DNA from: Philopedon plagiatum
Lineage: Eukaryota > Arthropoda > Insecta > Coleoptera > Curculionidae
Assembly (NCBI GenBank): GCA_963971165.1
Contig: OZ020190.1
Location: forward strand, 4,092,001-4,156,000
Reading direction: 5' to 3'
DNA: 64,000 nt
The notes under the pieces are model-generated. The model was not told where the DNA came from. It did not search any database and saw nothing but the letters and a program-made list of their open reading frames with translations. The translations under genes were made by a program, and so were the position numbers. Positions 1 through 10,300 of this stretch are shown in pieces (positions within the stretch are counted from its first letter, which is position 1; the number at the start of each line of letters is the position of its first letter).

Positions 1-296
1 AATACCCTGTATATTAAAATAACAAATAAAATTTTTGACTAATCGCTGGACCTATAACATTTCCGTAACAAACCAGAACTTTTTTTTTACGCTGAGAATG
101 GTACAAAGTCATTTAAAGTTCAGAAACTCTTTCAATTAGTAGCCAATTGTAAAAGACCTGTTCTGTTTCTCTCCACAGTCGGAGCCAAAACGCCATTTCT
201 GCCGACAGCTTTTTAACTTCCAGCACAATAGAGCGAAACGATTCGACTTTAACACAAATCAGTGGTGTATCATAGTCTGTTATATTATGATTTGTC
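1..296. other. left flank, no gene seen
   Basis: AT-rich DNA. It opens with ACCCTGTATAT, which resembles the ends of the TA-CAGGGT elements found across the window, so the edge may clip the end of another DNA transposon. A 72-codon minus-strand open frame here has no family I recognise. Confidence 0.3.
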
Positions 297-1216
297 CAGG
301 GTCTTCCAACGAGGACTGAACAGGGGCTCATTTTTGAGCTTCCTTGTATTTAAAGAAAAATCTAAAATAGCCAATCGATGTACTTTTTCCTGCAGAATTC
401 AAAAATGAAACCAAAAATTTATTTGAACCAGAAACAAAAGAGTTACGCTATGGATAAGGTGTTTTTTAAATGGAACATAGCTTTTTTTATACGATTTTCG
501 GAACGAGTGATTTTTTTTATGTCCGTTCTGACGAAAATATTTAATATTGTGACAGCTATTTTTATTAAATTTTAATGTTTTATCCAGTATAATTTAACTT
601 CAACCTGTTTGAAACATACACTAGGTAATAAAGGTAAAATCACCTTGAAATCCTTCAAAGTCAAAAAATTTGACAAATTTACTATAATATTGCCGAAATG
701 AAATATTCATTAGATGAGAGATTGCAATAAATCTTCTCCTTGCTTCTCTTGCATTTTCTTGGCATTTGTAGAACAAGATAACAATCTGCAATCTCTCATC
801 TAATGAATATTTCATTTCGGCAATATTATAGTAAATTTGTCAAATTTTTTGACTTTGAAGGATTTCAAGGTGATTTTACCTTTATTACCTAGTGTATGTT
901 TCAAACAGGTTGAAGTTAAATTATACTGGATAAAACATTAAAATTTAATAAAAATAGCTGTCACAATATTAAATATTTTAATCAGAACGGACATAAAAAA
1001 AATCACTCGTTCCGAAAATCGTATAAAAAAAGCTATGTTCCATTTAAAAAACACCTTATCCATAGCGTAACTATTTTGTTTCTGGTTCAAATAAATTTTT
1101 GGTTTCATTTTTGAATTCTGCAGGAAAAAGTACATCGATTGGCTATTTTAGATTTTTCTTTAAATACAAGGAAGCTCAAAAATGAGCCCCTGTTCAGTCC
1201 TCGTTGGAAGACCCTG
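297..1216 (-). mobile_element. Palindromic DNA transposon end (inverted duplication of 5' end)
   Basis: Two arms of about 430 bp (297-726 and 787-1216) are reverse complements with about three mismatches, around a 60-bp loop. The outer ends read CAGGGTCTTCCAACGAG on both sides. TA follows the right end; the left neighbour is TC, so a TA duplication is not proven. Read on the minus strand, an arm is terminus, ~400 bp leader, then the start of a transposase ORF that runs through the loop and is cut off where the palindrome turns. Both ends are therefore copies of the same 5' end. The near-identity of the arms points to recent formation or gene conversion. Confidence 0.8.
727..815 (-). pseudogene. 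N-terminus of DUF4817-type transposase, truncated
   Basis: Starting at ATG 815 the minus strand encodes MKYSLDERLQIVILFYK, then CQENAREARRRFI, about 30 residues. This matches the start of the helix-turn-helix (DUF4817-like) region of insect IS630-Tc1-mariner-type transposases, which typically begin 'xYTxEERxxIVxLFYExQxNA'. The frame then enters the mirrored arm and loses all similarity, so the rest of the protein, including the DDE/D domain, is absent. It cannot encode an active enzyme. Assignment rests on recognition of the motif; a profile search would settle it. Confidence 0.65.
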
Positions 1217-1690
1217 TACAAGTATCATACTGTTGTATGTTATGGCATCCAATGTTGCTGTATAAATTAAGCAGCTCTATCTCCTACAATATACCAAAAT
1301 GCCGCGAATATTGCATTATCGATGGTAAATTATTTGGAGATTCCGAAAATGAATAACTTCTTAATGTCTCACAAAGATTCATCCCAGCAATTTGTAAAAT
1401 CTTAATGATAGTAAAAAATGTAACTTGCATGTCCCAGTTTTAACAAAGGCTTATATTTAATCAACTCTGTCTTCTACAATATAATTTCGGCGAATGTTTC
1501 TTTACCCCATAGCATTTTTTCTAAAGATTCCAAAAATATGTGTTAAAGTTTCATAAACCACTTAGTCCACAAATTCGTAAAAATTGAATGAAGGTAAATT
1601 GTAACTTCCAGACCCACTTTTATACTACGAAGAATTTCCGCGAATAGTGCTTATCCAATAGCAAAGTTTCTGAAGATTTAAGAAATATGG
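1217..1690. repeat. Degenerate tandem repeat, about three units of 160-190 bp
   Basis: Units starting near 1285, 1470 and 1625 share the order CT(C/T)CTACAATATA, (G/C)CGAATNTTNC, CCATAGCA/CAATAGCAAAG, AAGATTCC-AAAAATATG and a 'GTAACTT(C/G)CA...CCCA' stretch. The copies are strongly diverged and the third is incomplete. It looks like an old satellite-like duplication; no gene is visible. Confidence 0.4.
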
Positions 1691-2344
1691 GGCGAATCGC
1701 CTCGCGCGACGCGCGAGCCTGAAAACATGCCATTTTAAACTCATGACCTCGCAATAAAAATGCCATTAAAAAAATATCTGAAACATAGTTTTCGATGCAA
1801 TCTTTTCTTCAGTTTTCCGATGGTGTAATTTGTGTTTTTCAAAATTTGGCTTCCTTAACCTTATCTTTTTTTATTACGCTAGATCAAAAGATTTTTTTCC
1901 AGAGGGGACTTTTTTTTTGTTTACGAGGAATCAATTGAAAAACATAGCTCGGGATATCAATTTATATAACCACAGAGCCTGACAAACGCGTCGCTGCCTC
2001 TCCGCACGGTGAAAGGGCTCGCCGCGCTATGTTTCTCGAATAATTCCTGGAATACAAAACAATCCTCTCTGGAAAAAAAATTTCGACATAAAAATTCCTG
2101 ATCTTTCAATCTAGCGTATTAAAAACAGATAAAAATGGCGTTTTTCGAGATACGGGACATTTAGTGTTTTTTGAGGTTAAGGAAGCGGAATTTTGAAAAA
2201 CCAAATTACACCATCGGAAAGCTGAGGAAAATACATCGAAATTAATGTATCAGCTATTTTTTTAATGGCGTTTTCACTGCGAGATCATACGTTTAAAATG
2301 GGATGTTTTCAGGCTCGCGCATCGCGCCGAGACCTCTGAGGCGA
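1691..2344. repeat. Foldback element with ~300-bp arms
   Basis: Left arm 1691 to about 1950 and right arm about 2030 to 2344 are inverted copies at roughly 80-85% identity. Both carry GCGCGAGCCTGAAAACAT near the outer end and AATTACACCATCGGAAA(A/G)CTGA further in. A GC-richer spacer sits between them. No ORF or family recognised; probably a non-autonomous foldback/MITE. Confidence 0.65.
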
Positions 2345-2582
2345 ACAACCATAACACAAACAACAATTACTGTCTGGACAAATAAGGCGGCTCTCCACAT
2401 GCTACTCGTCTAAACGCACACCCTCGTTTCCGAAGTTCGTTTCCTCGTCTGATTGGTGTTGCGAAGAGGAAAAAATAAATCGGGTAGAGTATGTGATGCT
2501 AGGAAACGTGGATGTTTTTTGTGTTGCATAACAAACCTGTTCAACTTTAGGTCTTGTAGACTGACATTTTGCCACTCTTAAG

Positions 2583-4493
2583 CAGGGGCGGCCCACACAT
2601 AGGCGCTCTGGGACGCGAGCCTCCCCGACAATACTCAAAAATAATAATAAACTGTAATAAACAATATTTATTTATTTTAACCGATTTATTAATAAAATAT
2701 TCTAAATATTTGTACTGATTTTACATTTATTTCTAAAATAATATTGAGGTTTTGCACTTATCCGCTAATTGGGTTATCTTTCGATCCCGCCGTTGTATCG
2801 AGGCTGCATTATTGTTTAAGCCACGGAATTAGGGTTAATTAGATACTTCATAAACGGGATTTTAGCACGCGAAAAGGCGCTTGGCCGGTAAGCCCAGCAG
2901 TCCATTGTTTTATTCTACGGTGTTGTGGTTGTGTGGGAAATAGCAAATAGCGTGCAAAACATTTTAAAAAGTGATTTTTCGAGACTTTCGTTGGCTGAAA
3001 AAATTCATATCAAATCCCTTGGAAGACCTGCCCCTGATTTGAACCTTTTCCGATCGGATGAAACAGCAAATCGTTGTTTTACAAGACATTTCTTTAAAGA
3101 GGTATATAAAAAAAACAGTGGATATGCGGTTGTGAATTTTGAATGCACTGTTCTGCTTTCCATGCTTATTGTTTTATTCAGAAGGTATGGCTAAAACATG
3201 GACAGGTAGGATACACAGATTTGAAACATTTACATTAGACACGAAGTTTCGGCACGGCACATGCATTGTTCGACTGAACTTGCTTTATTGGGCACAGTTA
3301 ATATCGCCTCTCAATTAGATTCCGCGTCCCATCAAAGTATCAACAAACACAACGAACAAGTGGATAAAAATAGATATGTTCTAAAACGATTACTAATTGT
3401 ATAAAATTTTGCGGAAAATTAGAACTAGCCTTGAGAGGACATAACGAAACACCAATGAACTTTTTTTTTGTATTTATTTTTGACAAAATATCGAATTCGA
3501 TTTTTTAAAAATTATCTGTAGTCACCCCTATGCTAGTTAGTAGCGTGTATACAATATAGGCAGAAAAGCACTGCCTACCTTAGGAACAAACGGTAGAAAA
3601 TCATAATTTTTTTTAATGTATTTAAATTTTTATCCGTGTAATATCCAGCTTTGGCAGCTATTATTCTATAAACTATATATATATTGTAGAGAACCAAAAA
3701 TTTAATAGTATATCATTCCCACTCCCACGTAACGCCTTCCTTGCACTATTAATCGTAAATTAGATCGCTGTATAAGCACCGTCTTGAAAGCACACGGCTT
3801 GCTTCATATTACACTCTTATGGCAAAACAAAAGCAGTGCTTTCGTACGAGTAGAAGAGAGGGTGTAGGGTAGAAAGATGCAGCCATCACCAGCGCTATAA
3901 TTCCACTGTTGCAACGGTTGATGCTTTATAGAACTTTTCAGAAATATTAAATTCATTTTGAATTTCAAAGTAAGTTGTCCCTATATTTTTTACAACATAA
4001 CTAAGATGCTTTAAAAGGGTATAACGTAATGTAAATAATAAGAAGTATAAATATTCTGTTATAAAATTGAAATCGAATTAAAGCCAAAAATCTGATTTTG
4101 ATCGACTGAAAAATGAACTACAATGTTTATATTATTCTTCAGAGTTAGCAGGACTAAATACTTACGAAATTATTAGATTTTGAGAGGATAAGAAAATGAG
4201 TGAAGTGTTTCCCGAACTGATAAGTTTAGGGAAATTAACGATTTTTTATTATGATGTTTTAAGAGAATTTTTAAGAAAAGACCGCCCTGTTGATATAATT
4301 TATAAACGATTTCGTTGTTCTTCGGCCACGTTGTTTCACTGACTCCTAATCCAGACATTTGTGAGAAAACGTGAAATTTATGTACGTGAATGCTTCGAAA
4401 GGTAATTTTTTGACTTAAAAATAATTTTTGCCTACCCTGTTTTAAATGGCATTGCACGCCACTGCCTATGCTCTAATCCACGAGCCCCCACTG
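2583..4493 (+). mobile_element. hAT-superfamily DNA transposon with 8-bp TSD
   Basis: CTCTTAAG occurs at 2575-2582 and again at 4494-4501, immediately outside the termini CAGGGGCGGCCCA (left) and, inverted, CAGTGGGGGCTCG (right). An exact 8-bp TSD with CAG-starting termini is the hAT hallmark. A transposase remnant lies inside at 2925-3468 on the plus strand, and the remaining ~1 kb to the right end has no recognisable coding sequence, so most of the ~600-residue enzyme is missing. The TSD shows the boundaries are real. Confidence 0.8.
2925..3468 (+). pseudogene. hAT transposase fragment (ZMYM1/TTF-type zinc finger family)
   Basis: Translated segments in shifting frames follow the N-terminal order of ZMYM1-like hAT proteins: 'FSRLSLAEKIHIKSLGRPAP' (about 2970-3030), then after a frame change KKQWICGCEF and HCSAFHAYCFIQK (TTF-type zinc-finger region, about 3105-3190), then 'HNEQVDKNRYVLKRLL' and 'KFCGKLELALRGHNETP' (about 3330-3460). 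The family usually has RHNEEVxKNRxxLxxxIxxIKFCGxxELALRGHxE. Stops and frameshifts separate the blocks, and the catalytic domain and C-terminal dimerisation region are missing. Location between hAT termini with an 8-bp TSD supports the call. Confidence 0.75.
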
Positions 4494-4559
4494 CTCTTAA
4501 GTATACAATATTACAAATAATAACAATCAGTTATCAGTTTGGTAAATCAAATGATATAG

Positions 4560-4890
4560 GTGTTAGGTACAATTACTTGTACGAGAAAATGCTCACTTGC
4601 TTTCGGACTATCACAGGAGTTGTCGATTCTTATACGTTTGTAAGTAGCACCTCTAGGTTAAGCTTTACGTTAACAGGCAGATTGATATACTTATTTTTAC
4701 TGATCTCCTGACGTCACTTGGCACTGAGGGCAAATGGCTGTTTATTAAATGGTAATAAATTATACCGAGAAGTAAAAAAAAATTTAGTTAACTTATCCTA
4801 GTAATTTTCTTTAAAATAATATTTTTGGGTTTGTAATGGTTTCCTTACACGATTTATGCAAAAAAAAAATACATGCATATTTCTCATGGT
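4560..4890 (-). repeat. Interspersed repeat family C, copy 1
   Basis: The reverse complement of this stretch matches 59220-59545 along its length: shared blocks are ACGATTTATGC/TCGTTTAGG, TTACAAACCCAAAAA, GAAAATTACTAGGATAA, CAGCCATTTG, GTCAGGAGATCAG and GTAAAGCTTAACCTA. No ORF is seen. An unnamed non-autonomous repeat of at least 300 bp. Confidence 0.6.
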
Positions 4891-6157
4891 GAGTTAATCC
4901 GATGACTGGCTAGTGCTTTTTGGGCTGCCTGACTGTCAATGTCCTTGCGATATCCTCTTTCTCATCTTAGTCATAATTGGTTCAAGAACTAACCCAGAAG
5001 GGAATATTAAAGATCCATAACTATAATTTTTGTTCCATTTCCACGCCACTGACATCCATTACTTGGAATAAAAACACATAAATTTATTCGAGAGTCATTT
5101 GGGCAATTCTTTCTGGAGAAATTATACTGTATGCAGCCCGGCACCAGATAAATTTTGTCGGCACGTACTTCCATTACTATGGACGGCGATAACTTTAATT
5201 AAAATTATCATCTAAAGTGCAGTAGTACAGGGTGACCCATTTTGGATGTTTTTGCGGGGTTCCCTTATTAATAAAGATACAGGGATGCGGTTTTCTCAAC
5301 ATTGTGTGTCATAAGAAACCAAAAGTGCCTCGATTAGAAAACTTTGTGTGGACGAGGAGAGCAGGAAAAACTGAAAACATCCATTCAAAGCCATCATTAT
5401 AGCGCGGTGGTCAGATTAAACCAGTTATATTGAAATTTGATCAATATTGTCACAAGTGAAAAACCAATAATACTTCATAGATCAATATTTGGAAGTTGAA
5501 TAAGTAAACTATAATCCTATTTTACTTAATCATAAGTTATTGCCCTCTATATTGGCAGGATGTAGCTTATTTATTGAATATGCGTTAAAATTGCAACTAT
5601 AAAATATTATAGTTCCTTTATAAAATCAAACAATTACTTGAAATAATTTATTTAAACGACGCTTAATTATCAAGTCAGCATAGTCGAGGTTTCTAACCTA
5701 AAGTCAACGCTCCTCAAAAAGAGGGGAAAAACTGCTGACTGGGTGATAGGGCGATCGCAAAGACAAGAGTCGGAAAGGGCACTAGTGCACCATCCTCGGT
5801 CCGATACGTTTGTGAGTGTGATAGATTGTAGAAGAAATGATCTTCAAATCTTTAATGTAAATAATAGAAAATTAAGTCGTCTTTCGAGAGTAATAACATA
5901 AATCTGCCTTCTGTTTATGTCATTGAATGTTCCTATTTTTTGCAAATAAACGATTTAAGTTTGTTTTTAAATCACGTTTTAAATCTAGTTAAGGTTCCGT
6001 TACCTCTACGCCCCTAGTTCCACCCTTAAAACAGGGCGTGACAATATTTTAAATAAGATTTCAATCTAAAATCATTTTTTCTGCGGATTCTCGGAAAACC
6101 AACAGCGGACCCAAGGCGTCCACGGACCACAATTTTAGAACCAACGGTTTGGACAAT
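4891..6157. other. No gene seen
   Basis: AT-rich sequence with no recognisable coding similarity. At 5230 a TACAGGGTGACCCATTTTGG motif resembles the left end of the TA-CAGGGTG elements, but no convincing right end was found nearby. Confidence 0.4.
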
Positions 6158-6285
6158 GTTAACAAAAGAAACCAGAAAAAGATGTCGAACAAACCTGAGT
6201 AAGCCTAAGCAAATCTGCACAAATTCGCCTCCTAAGGGTTTGCTCAGGTTTGCTTGGGCTCTTCCACTGTCTTTTTTTATCAATA
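6158..6285. repeat. Short repeat family F (GTTTGCTYRGGTTTG motif), copy 1
   Basis: Begins AATGTTAACAAAAGAAAC and contains AACAAACCTGAGTAAGCCTA followed by the inverted GGGTTTGCTCAGGTTTGCTT. A second copy lies at 41700-41828 and a left-half copy at 36480-36548. The two halves are partly inverted, so the unit is a small foldback. No coding potential. Confidence 0.45.
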
Positions 6286-6323
6286 TTTTTCTGTTTTAAT
6301 GCTTTTGTTATACATACAATGTA

Positions 6324-6891
6324 CAGGGTGTCCCATTTCCGACACTTTTGGAATATTAGAGTTATTATCTAAGATAGAACGTTGCGGTTTTCACATTAGT
6401 TTCCTACTTTTTGAGGAAACGAAATATTCTGGTGTCACATTTGTCATGGCTTTCTTAATTTTCAATCTACAGGGTGATTTGGGAAATCTTTAGGCATCGC
6501 ATTTCCGTTATGCGTTAACTTTTCATAGAGGTAAAAATTGATCTTGCCAGAGCTTTTTACACGTTACGAATTCAGTTTCTTTTTAGGTTTTAGTTTTTGA
6601 GATAATAACCAAATTTATAATTTTTAAATAAGACACCCTATATAGTATTATTTTTTATTAATTTAGCATAATTTAAGCTTTTCGAAAATAAATCGTTTAT
6701 TTTTATTTTGAAAAACAAGCTTAAAATTCGATAATTGTAATAATTCACTAATTCAATTCCCTTTAAAATAAGATCTCACTCGACCCCCCTTCCCTTTTAA
6801 GATTCTAAGGGTGAAAGCAAGCGAGCGTTTTTTGATGCACTTATTTAAACGAAAATAAACCTGGGTGGAAAGTTATCGCTGGGCCACCCTG
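6324..6891. mobile_element. TA-flanked short DNA element (CAGGGTGNCCCA ends)
   Basis: The left end reads TA-CAGGGTGTCCCA and the right end, inverted, TA-CAGGGTGGCCCA, matching at 11 of 12 positions with TA just outside both. These are features of non-autonomous Tc1/mariner-type elements. No transposase is inside. An internal ACACCCTATATA at about 6636 is an alternative right end, so the outer boundary is uncertain. Confidence 0.45.
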
Positions 6892-8534
6892 TATTTTTAA
6901 ACTTACACGCTTGTTTCTTTTTACTACTTGGTTCCTATATTAGAAATTAGGCCAACGCTCTTGTAGTAACGACATATGAACGTATTCATGCATATTTTGC
7001 GATGTCTTTACAGCATAATAGAAATATTTTTCCAAAAATCAAGTTTTAACTCAGTATTGCCGAAATATCCATGCATTACCAGACATAATTAAAAATGGAA
7101 TGAAATCGGTATTACTTTATTTGTTTTTCCATTGTGCTGCCGTAAAAACTGCAAATGCGCTGCTTTGTTTTTCCCTGCACTATATTTGTCAAAGTAAATA
7201 ATAAAAAATACGGCCCAAAGCCGATTTTAGCTTGGATCTAATGGATATAGAGTACAAAAGAGAAAATATGGCGCTCTCGTTTGGAATAAACAGTCTTTAG
7301 TGTTCGCTATTTGGCTAGATTTAAATTTTAAAACAAAAAAGTCGTTTTTTTTACTGGAAAAATATTGCTGGAGCAGCTTCAAAAGCACTGTGATATTTTA
7401 ACATATACATACATATTCTTCTTATAATAAATTATTTCTTTTCTTGGAAAGTAGTCATAAAAAAGATTTGAGAAAGAAACATAAAAGAAAATAGTTTAAA
7501 TATGTATTGCTCTTTAAATTAAATATTTTAGGTTTCTTTTTGTGGTAATAAAACAAAGTGCTGTAGACGCGTCTGCTTGTCTGCTTATTTTGATTCATAC
7601 ATGGATTTATTAAGAAAGGATTCGATGTCCGTATACTGTGAGCGTATCGAACGTGAAGCCTTATATTTGTTGTTTGTTATGAAAACATTTCCCCTAGGGG
7701 TTCAGTTTACGAACTACGTAATTGAATCAAGAATGGTAGTAGAAAGAGATAAAATAGCATTGGAGTGTTGGAGCTCAGAAGTTTTGCTGTCTGTTCTGGT
7801 TGCTTAGGAAAACGGCTAAACCTCGGTCTGAACACTCGGTTACACGTACGTCTTTGTCTAATGAACTAGGAAAGAAAAAGTGCGATTTATAGATTTATAA
7901 ATGACTCGGAGCGACTTTAAATAAACCTTTAGAAATAATCTAACCTATAAATAATAAAACCTTTTTAACTTCAATTTACTATTATTTAGCAGAAAAATAA
8001 AATATTTTGGACCATTTATTACTTTTAGTAAATCTTGTGATGCTTCTAACGTATTTTTTGTACTAAAATACAAGGTAAAATAAGATGTGGCCAATGTTTA
8101 CAAATTCTTAATAAATCCATGGATTAATATCTTTTTCTTTACCGGGACAGCTTACGCAGACTTCAAACCTAACCATGGATGTCTAAAGACAAGGGTAATG
8201 CAATATACACACAAAAAACATTAATGGAGTATTAAAGACACATTTATTTAATGTGGTAAACTATGTTCGCTGTTTCTGAATGACTACTATCAAAGAAGAT
8301 ATAATCTTCTTTGCTATTAAATTTATTTCAATGCTTAACTTATTTATTGTTTTAGCAACAACAATTATAGAGCGGTCCGATGTTCCCGGCTCGCAGAATC
8401 GGCGCGCGGCGTGGCCGAAACCTGCTTGGCGGGTGTTTACAGTGAATTGTTTCTTAGTTTGTTTTCGTTCAACGGAAATCGTTTACGACACGGCGCGGCG
8501 GCGTGAGTTGCGTTAAAAATACCGTTTTTTCCTC
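6892..8534. other. No gene recognised
   Basis: AT-rich DNA. A 76-codon open frame at 7577-7807 has no family I know. 8360-8510 is clearly richer in GC and CpG than its surroundings, but no domain was recognised in any frame. Confidence 0.35.
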
Positions 8535-8645
8535 AGTAGTCAGTTCTGGGTCCACTGCTTTTTAATATTTATGTTAATGATTTGCCTAAGCACGTGGATT
8601 TTGAACTCGTCATGTATGCAGATGACACTACATGTGCAATGCTAC
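8535..8645 (+). pseudogene. Non-LTR reverse transcriptase fragment with YADD box
   Basis: This short stretch reads SVLGPLLFNIYVNDLPKHV, then FELVMYADDTT. It is the RT palm region of a LINE: the 'QGSVLGPLLFxIYxNDLP' block followed ~20 residues later by the catalytic YADD (8615-8626). An in-frame stop precedes the first block and nothing else of the enzyme remains. The clade cannot be told from so little, although the wording fits Jockey/RTE-like elements. Confidence 0.75.
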
Positions 8646-8726
8646 ATTGTCTTCTAAATTAAAAATAGAGTAATTTTTGACAAAATGGTGAAGGTTATTT
8701 TTTGTTATAAATAATTATTAGTAATT

Positions 8727-9440
8727 ATGTCGAACGGGGGAAAGACTAAAAATCGACCACTGGCTGTTATAGTGAATAAGTTCATCAGTGAATTTCCTGA
8801 TTTAGTATATATGATGGTGCTAAAATATTGTTTAAAATTTGCGAGAAACCTTTGCTGTGCTGGGACAAAAGGGACTGTACAATTCATGTGTATATTATAC
8901 AACAAACAACTAAAGCAAATGATGTGCAACCGAAAACTCAGTTTATGTTTGATTTATGCTGATGGCCAGTAATTTACCGCTGCACTTACTCGATAAACAG
9001 CCCTTTCAACACTTCGGGAACAAATACAATCCCAACTGGACGTTACCAAGTCGGCCAGTGTTACATAAGTATATACCATCCTGTACGTGCAGAAGTCGAA
9101 AACAGAATAAAATCTAAAGTAAAAAATAAACAGCTTTGGTTATGTCTTGATGAGACGACAGATTGTAAATTTTTTTATCGTAAATGTTGTAGTACGAGTC
9201 CTGGAACCTCTTAAACCGACATGTGCACTGTTATTAGCTAGCAAAAGACTGGGACATTGTACTGCCGAATTAATTAAGAGGTTGGTGCTCAATACGTTTA
9301 AGAAGTTTGAATTGTCACCAAATCACAAAGCTACACGCTATAGGGTGAAGTTGTCTTATTTAGGAAACATACAGGTTATACAGGCTGGAATGGGGAAAAT
9401 ATATTTTGAATGTATCAAGAACTGTATAGTATTTTAACAC
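8727..9440 (+). pseudogene. CGBP1/hAT-like transposon protein, frameshifted
   Basis: Blocks in several frames follow CGBP1-like (hAT-derived) proteins common in insects: a BED-finger-like start with 'VNKFISEFPDLVYM' (8727-8820); a middle block 'LPLHLLDKQPFQHF..KY' at about 8968-9030 (family: IPxxKLxxxxFxxFLxKY); then 'VENRIKSKVKNKQLWLCL' and DETTD at about 9095-9165 (family: IRxxIxxKxIWVSIDETTD); then 'FFIVNVVVRVLEPLKPTCAL' and TAELIKRLV. DETTD holds the first acidic residue of the hAT catalytic core. The later catalytic region is absent. Similarity is by recognition only. Confidence 0.55.
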
Positions 9441-9650
9441 AGTTTTTACCAGTACGCTGTTTATCTTCAGAAAGAGATTTAGGCTTTGATAAAAAATTTA
9501 CTTAATGGCATATATATTATTATATAGCATGTCCGAAGAAGTTCGATATCGAAATTTCTTTTTGGGTTTTAATCATTAGAATATGTTTTTCTATTTCTAT
9601 TAGAAAATATAGAAACCGTAATGACATGCGTCTGATGTCAGCATATCGGT

Positions 9651-10300
9651 GCACAGTGTTTCCTTTACATAAGGACTAGCTGAACAAAAATATTTTATTT
9701 ATGTTTGTAATATTCAATGATATAATAGTATATAAAATGAGGAGATCTCTATTCTTTATACAGGGTAAAGTCTTACACAGTTACATAGTTTTAAAATGTT
9801 TAAGGGGTAACTCATAGTGGCTAAACATTCACGTCCACATTCACTAAGAAAGTTTAAGATTTAGTACTGGTTTAAATTAAGATCTTCTAGTTGATCAGTT
9901 ATGTTTTGACAAGTTTTTGTCCTGTCGTTGTTAATAAGACGTCATTGAAAATTTATGAATTATTCGGATATTTCAGCGATTTGCTTGGTATCCAAATGAT
10001 TTCTATCTTGGAACGGGTTGCTAGAGTGAATTTAGTTCTATTATTGTCGAAAGTGCATACTAAAATTGCCCTTTTCTTTATAAATTGGCGAAAAAGCTCC
10101 GAAATAAATTCATAGTATAAAATGTAGTTGTCTTATTCTTATAGTTGTCAGTTTAAAACTTTTGGTTGTCAAATTAGACCGGACTAGCGTTGGAGAATCT
10201 GGCTGTCAATATTTTATTTTATATTATATTTTAGTGCATTTCTGAACTTTTTCAATTTGGTAATTTGTCCAGTAGTCCCTTTATAAAGGAAACACTGTGC
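9651..10300. mobile_element. TIR element carrying repeat family A
   Basis: GCACAGTGTTTCCTTTA starts the element and its inverse ends it, with a second matching block AAGGACTA(G/C) inside each end. No clean TSD is seen. The interior (9853-10200) is a copy of repeat family A, also at 46470-46745, 37500-38165, 40556-40640 and, as pieces, 18552-18610 and 45235-45285; this copy may show the family's true ends. Marker sequences are AAGATCTTCTAGTTGATC and CTTTTGGTTGTCAAATTA. Confidence 0.5.
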
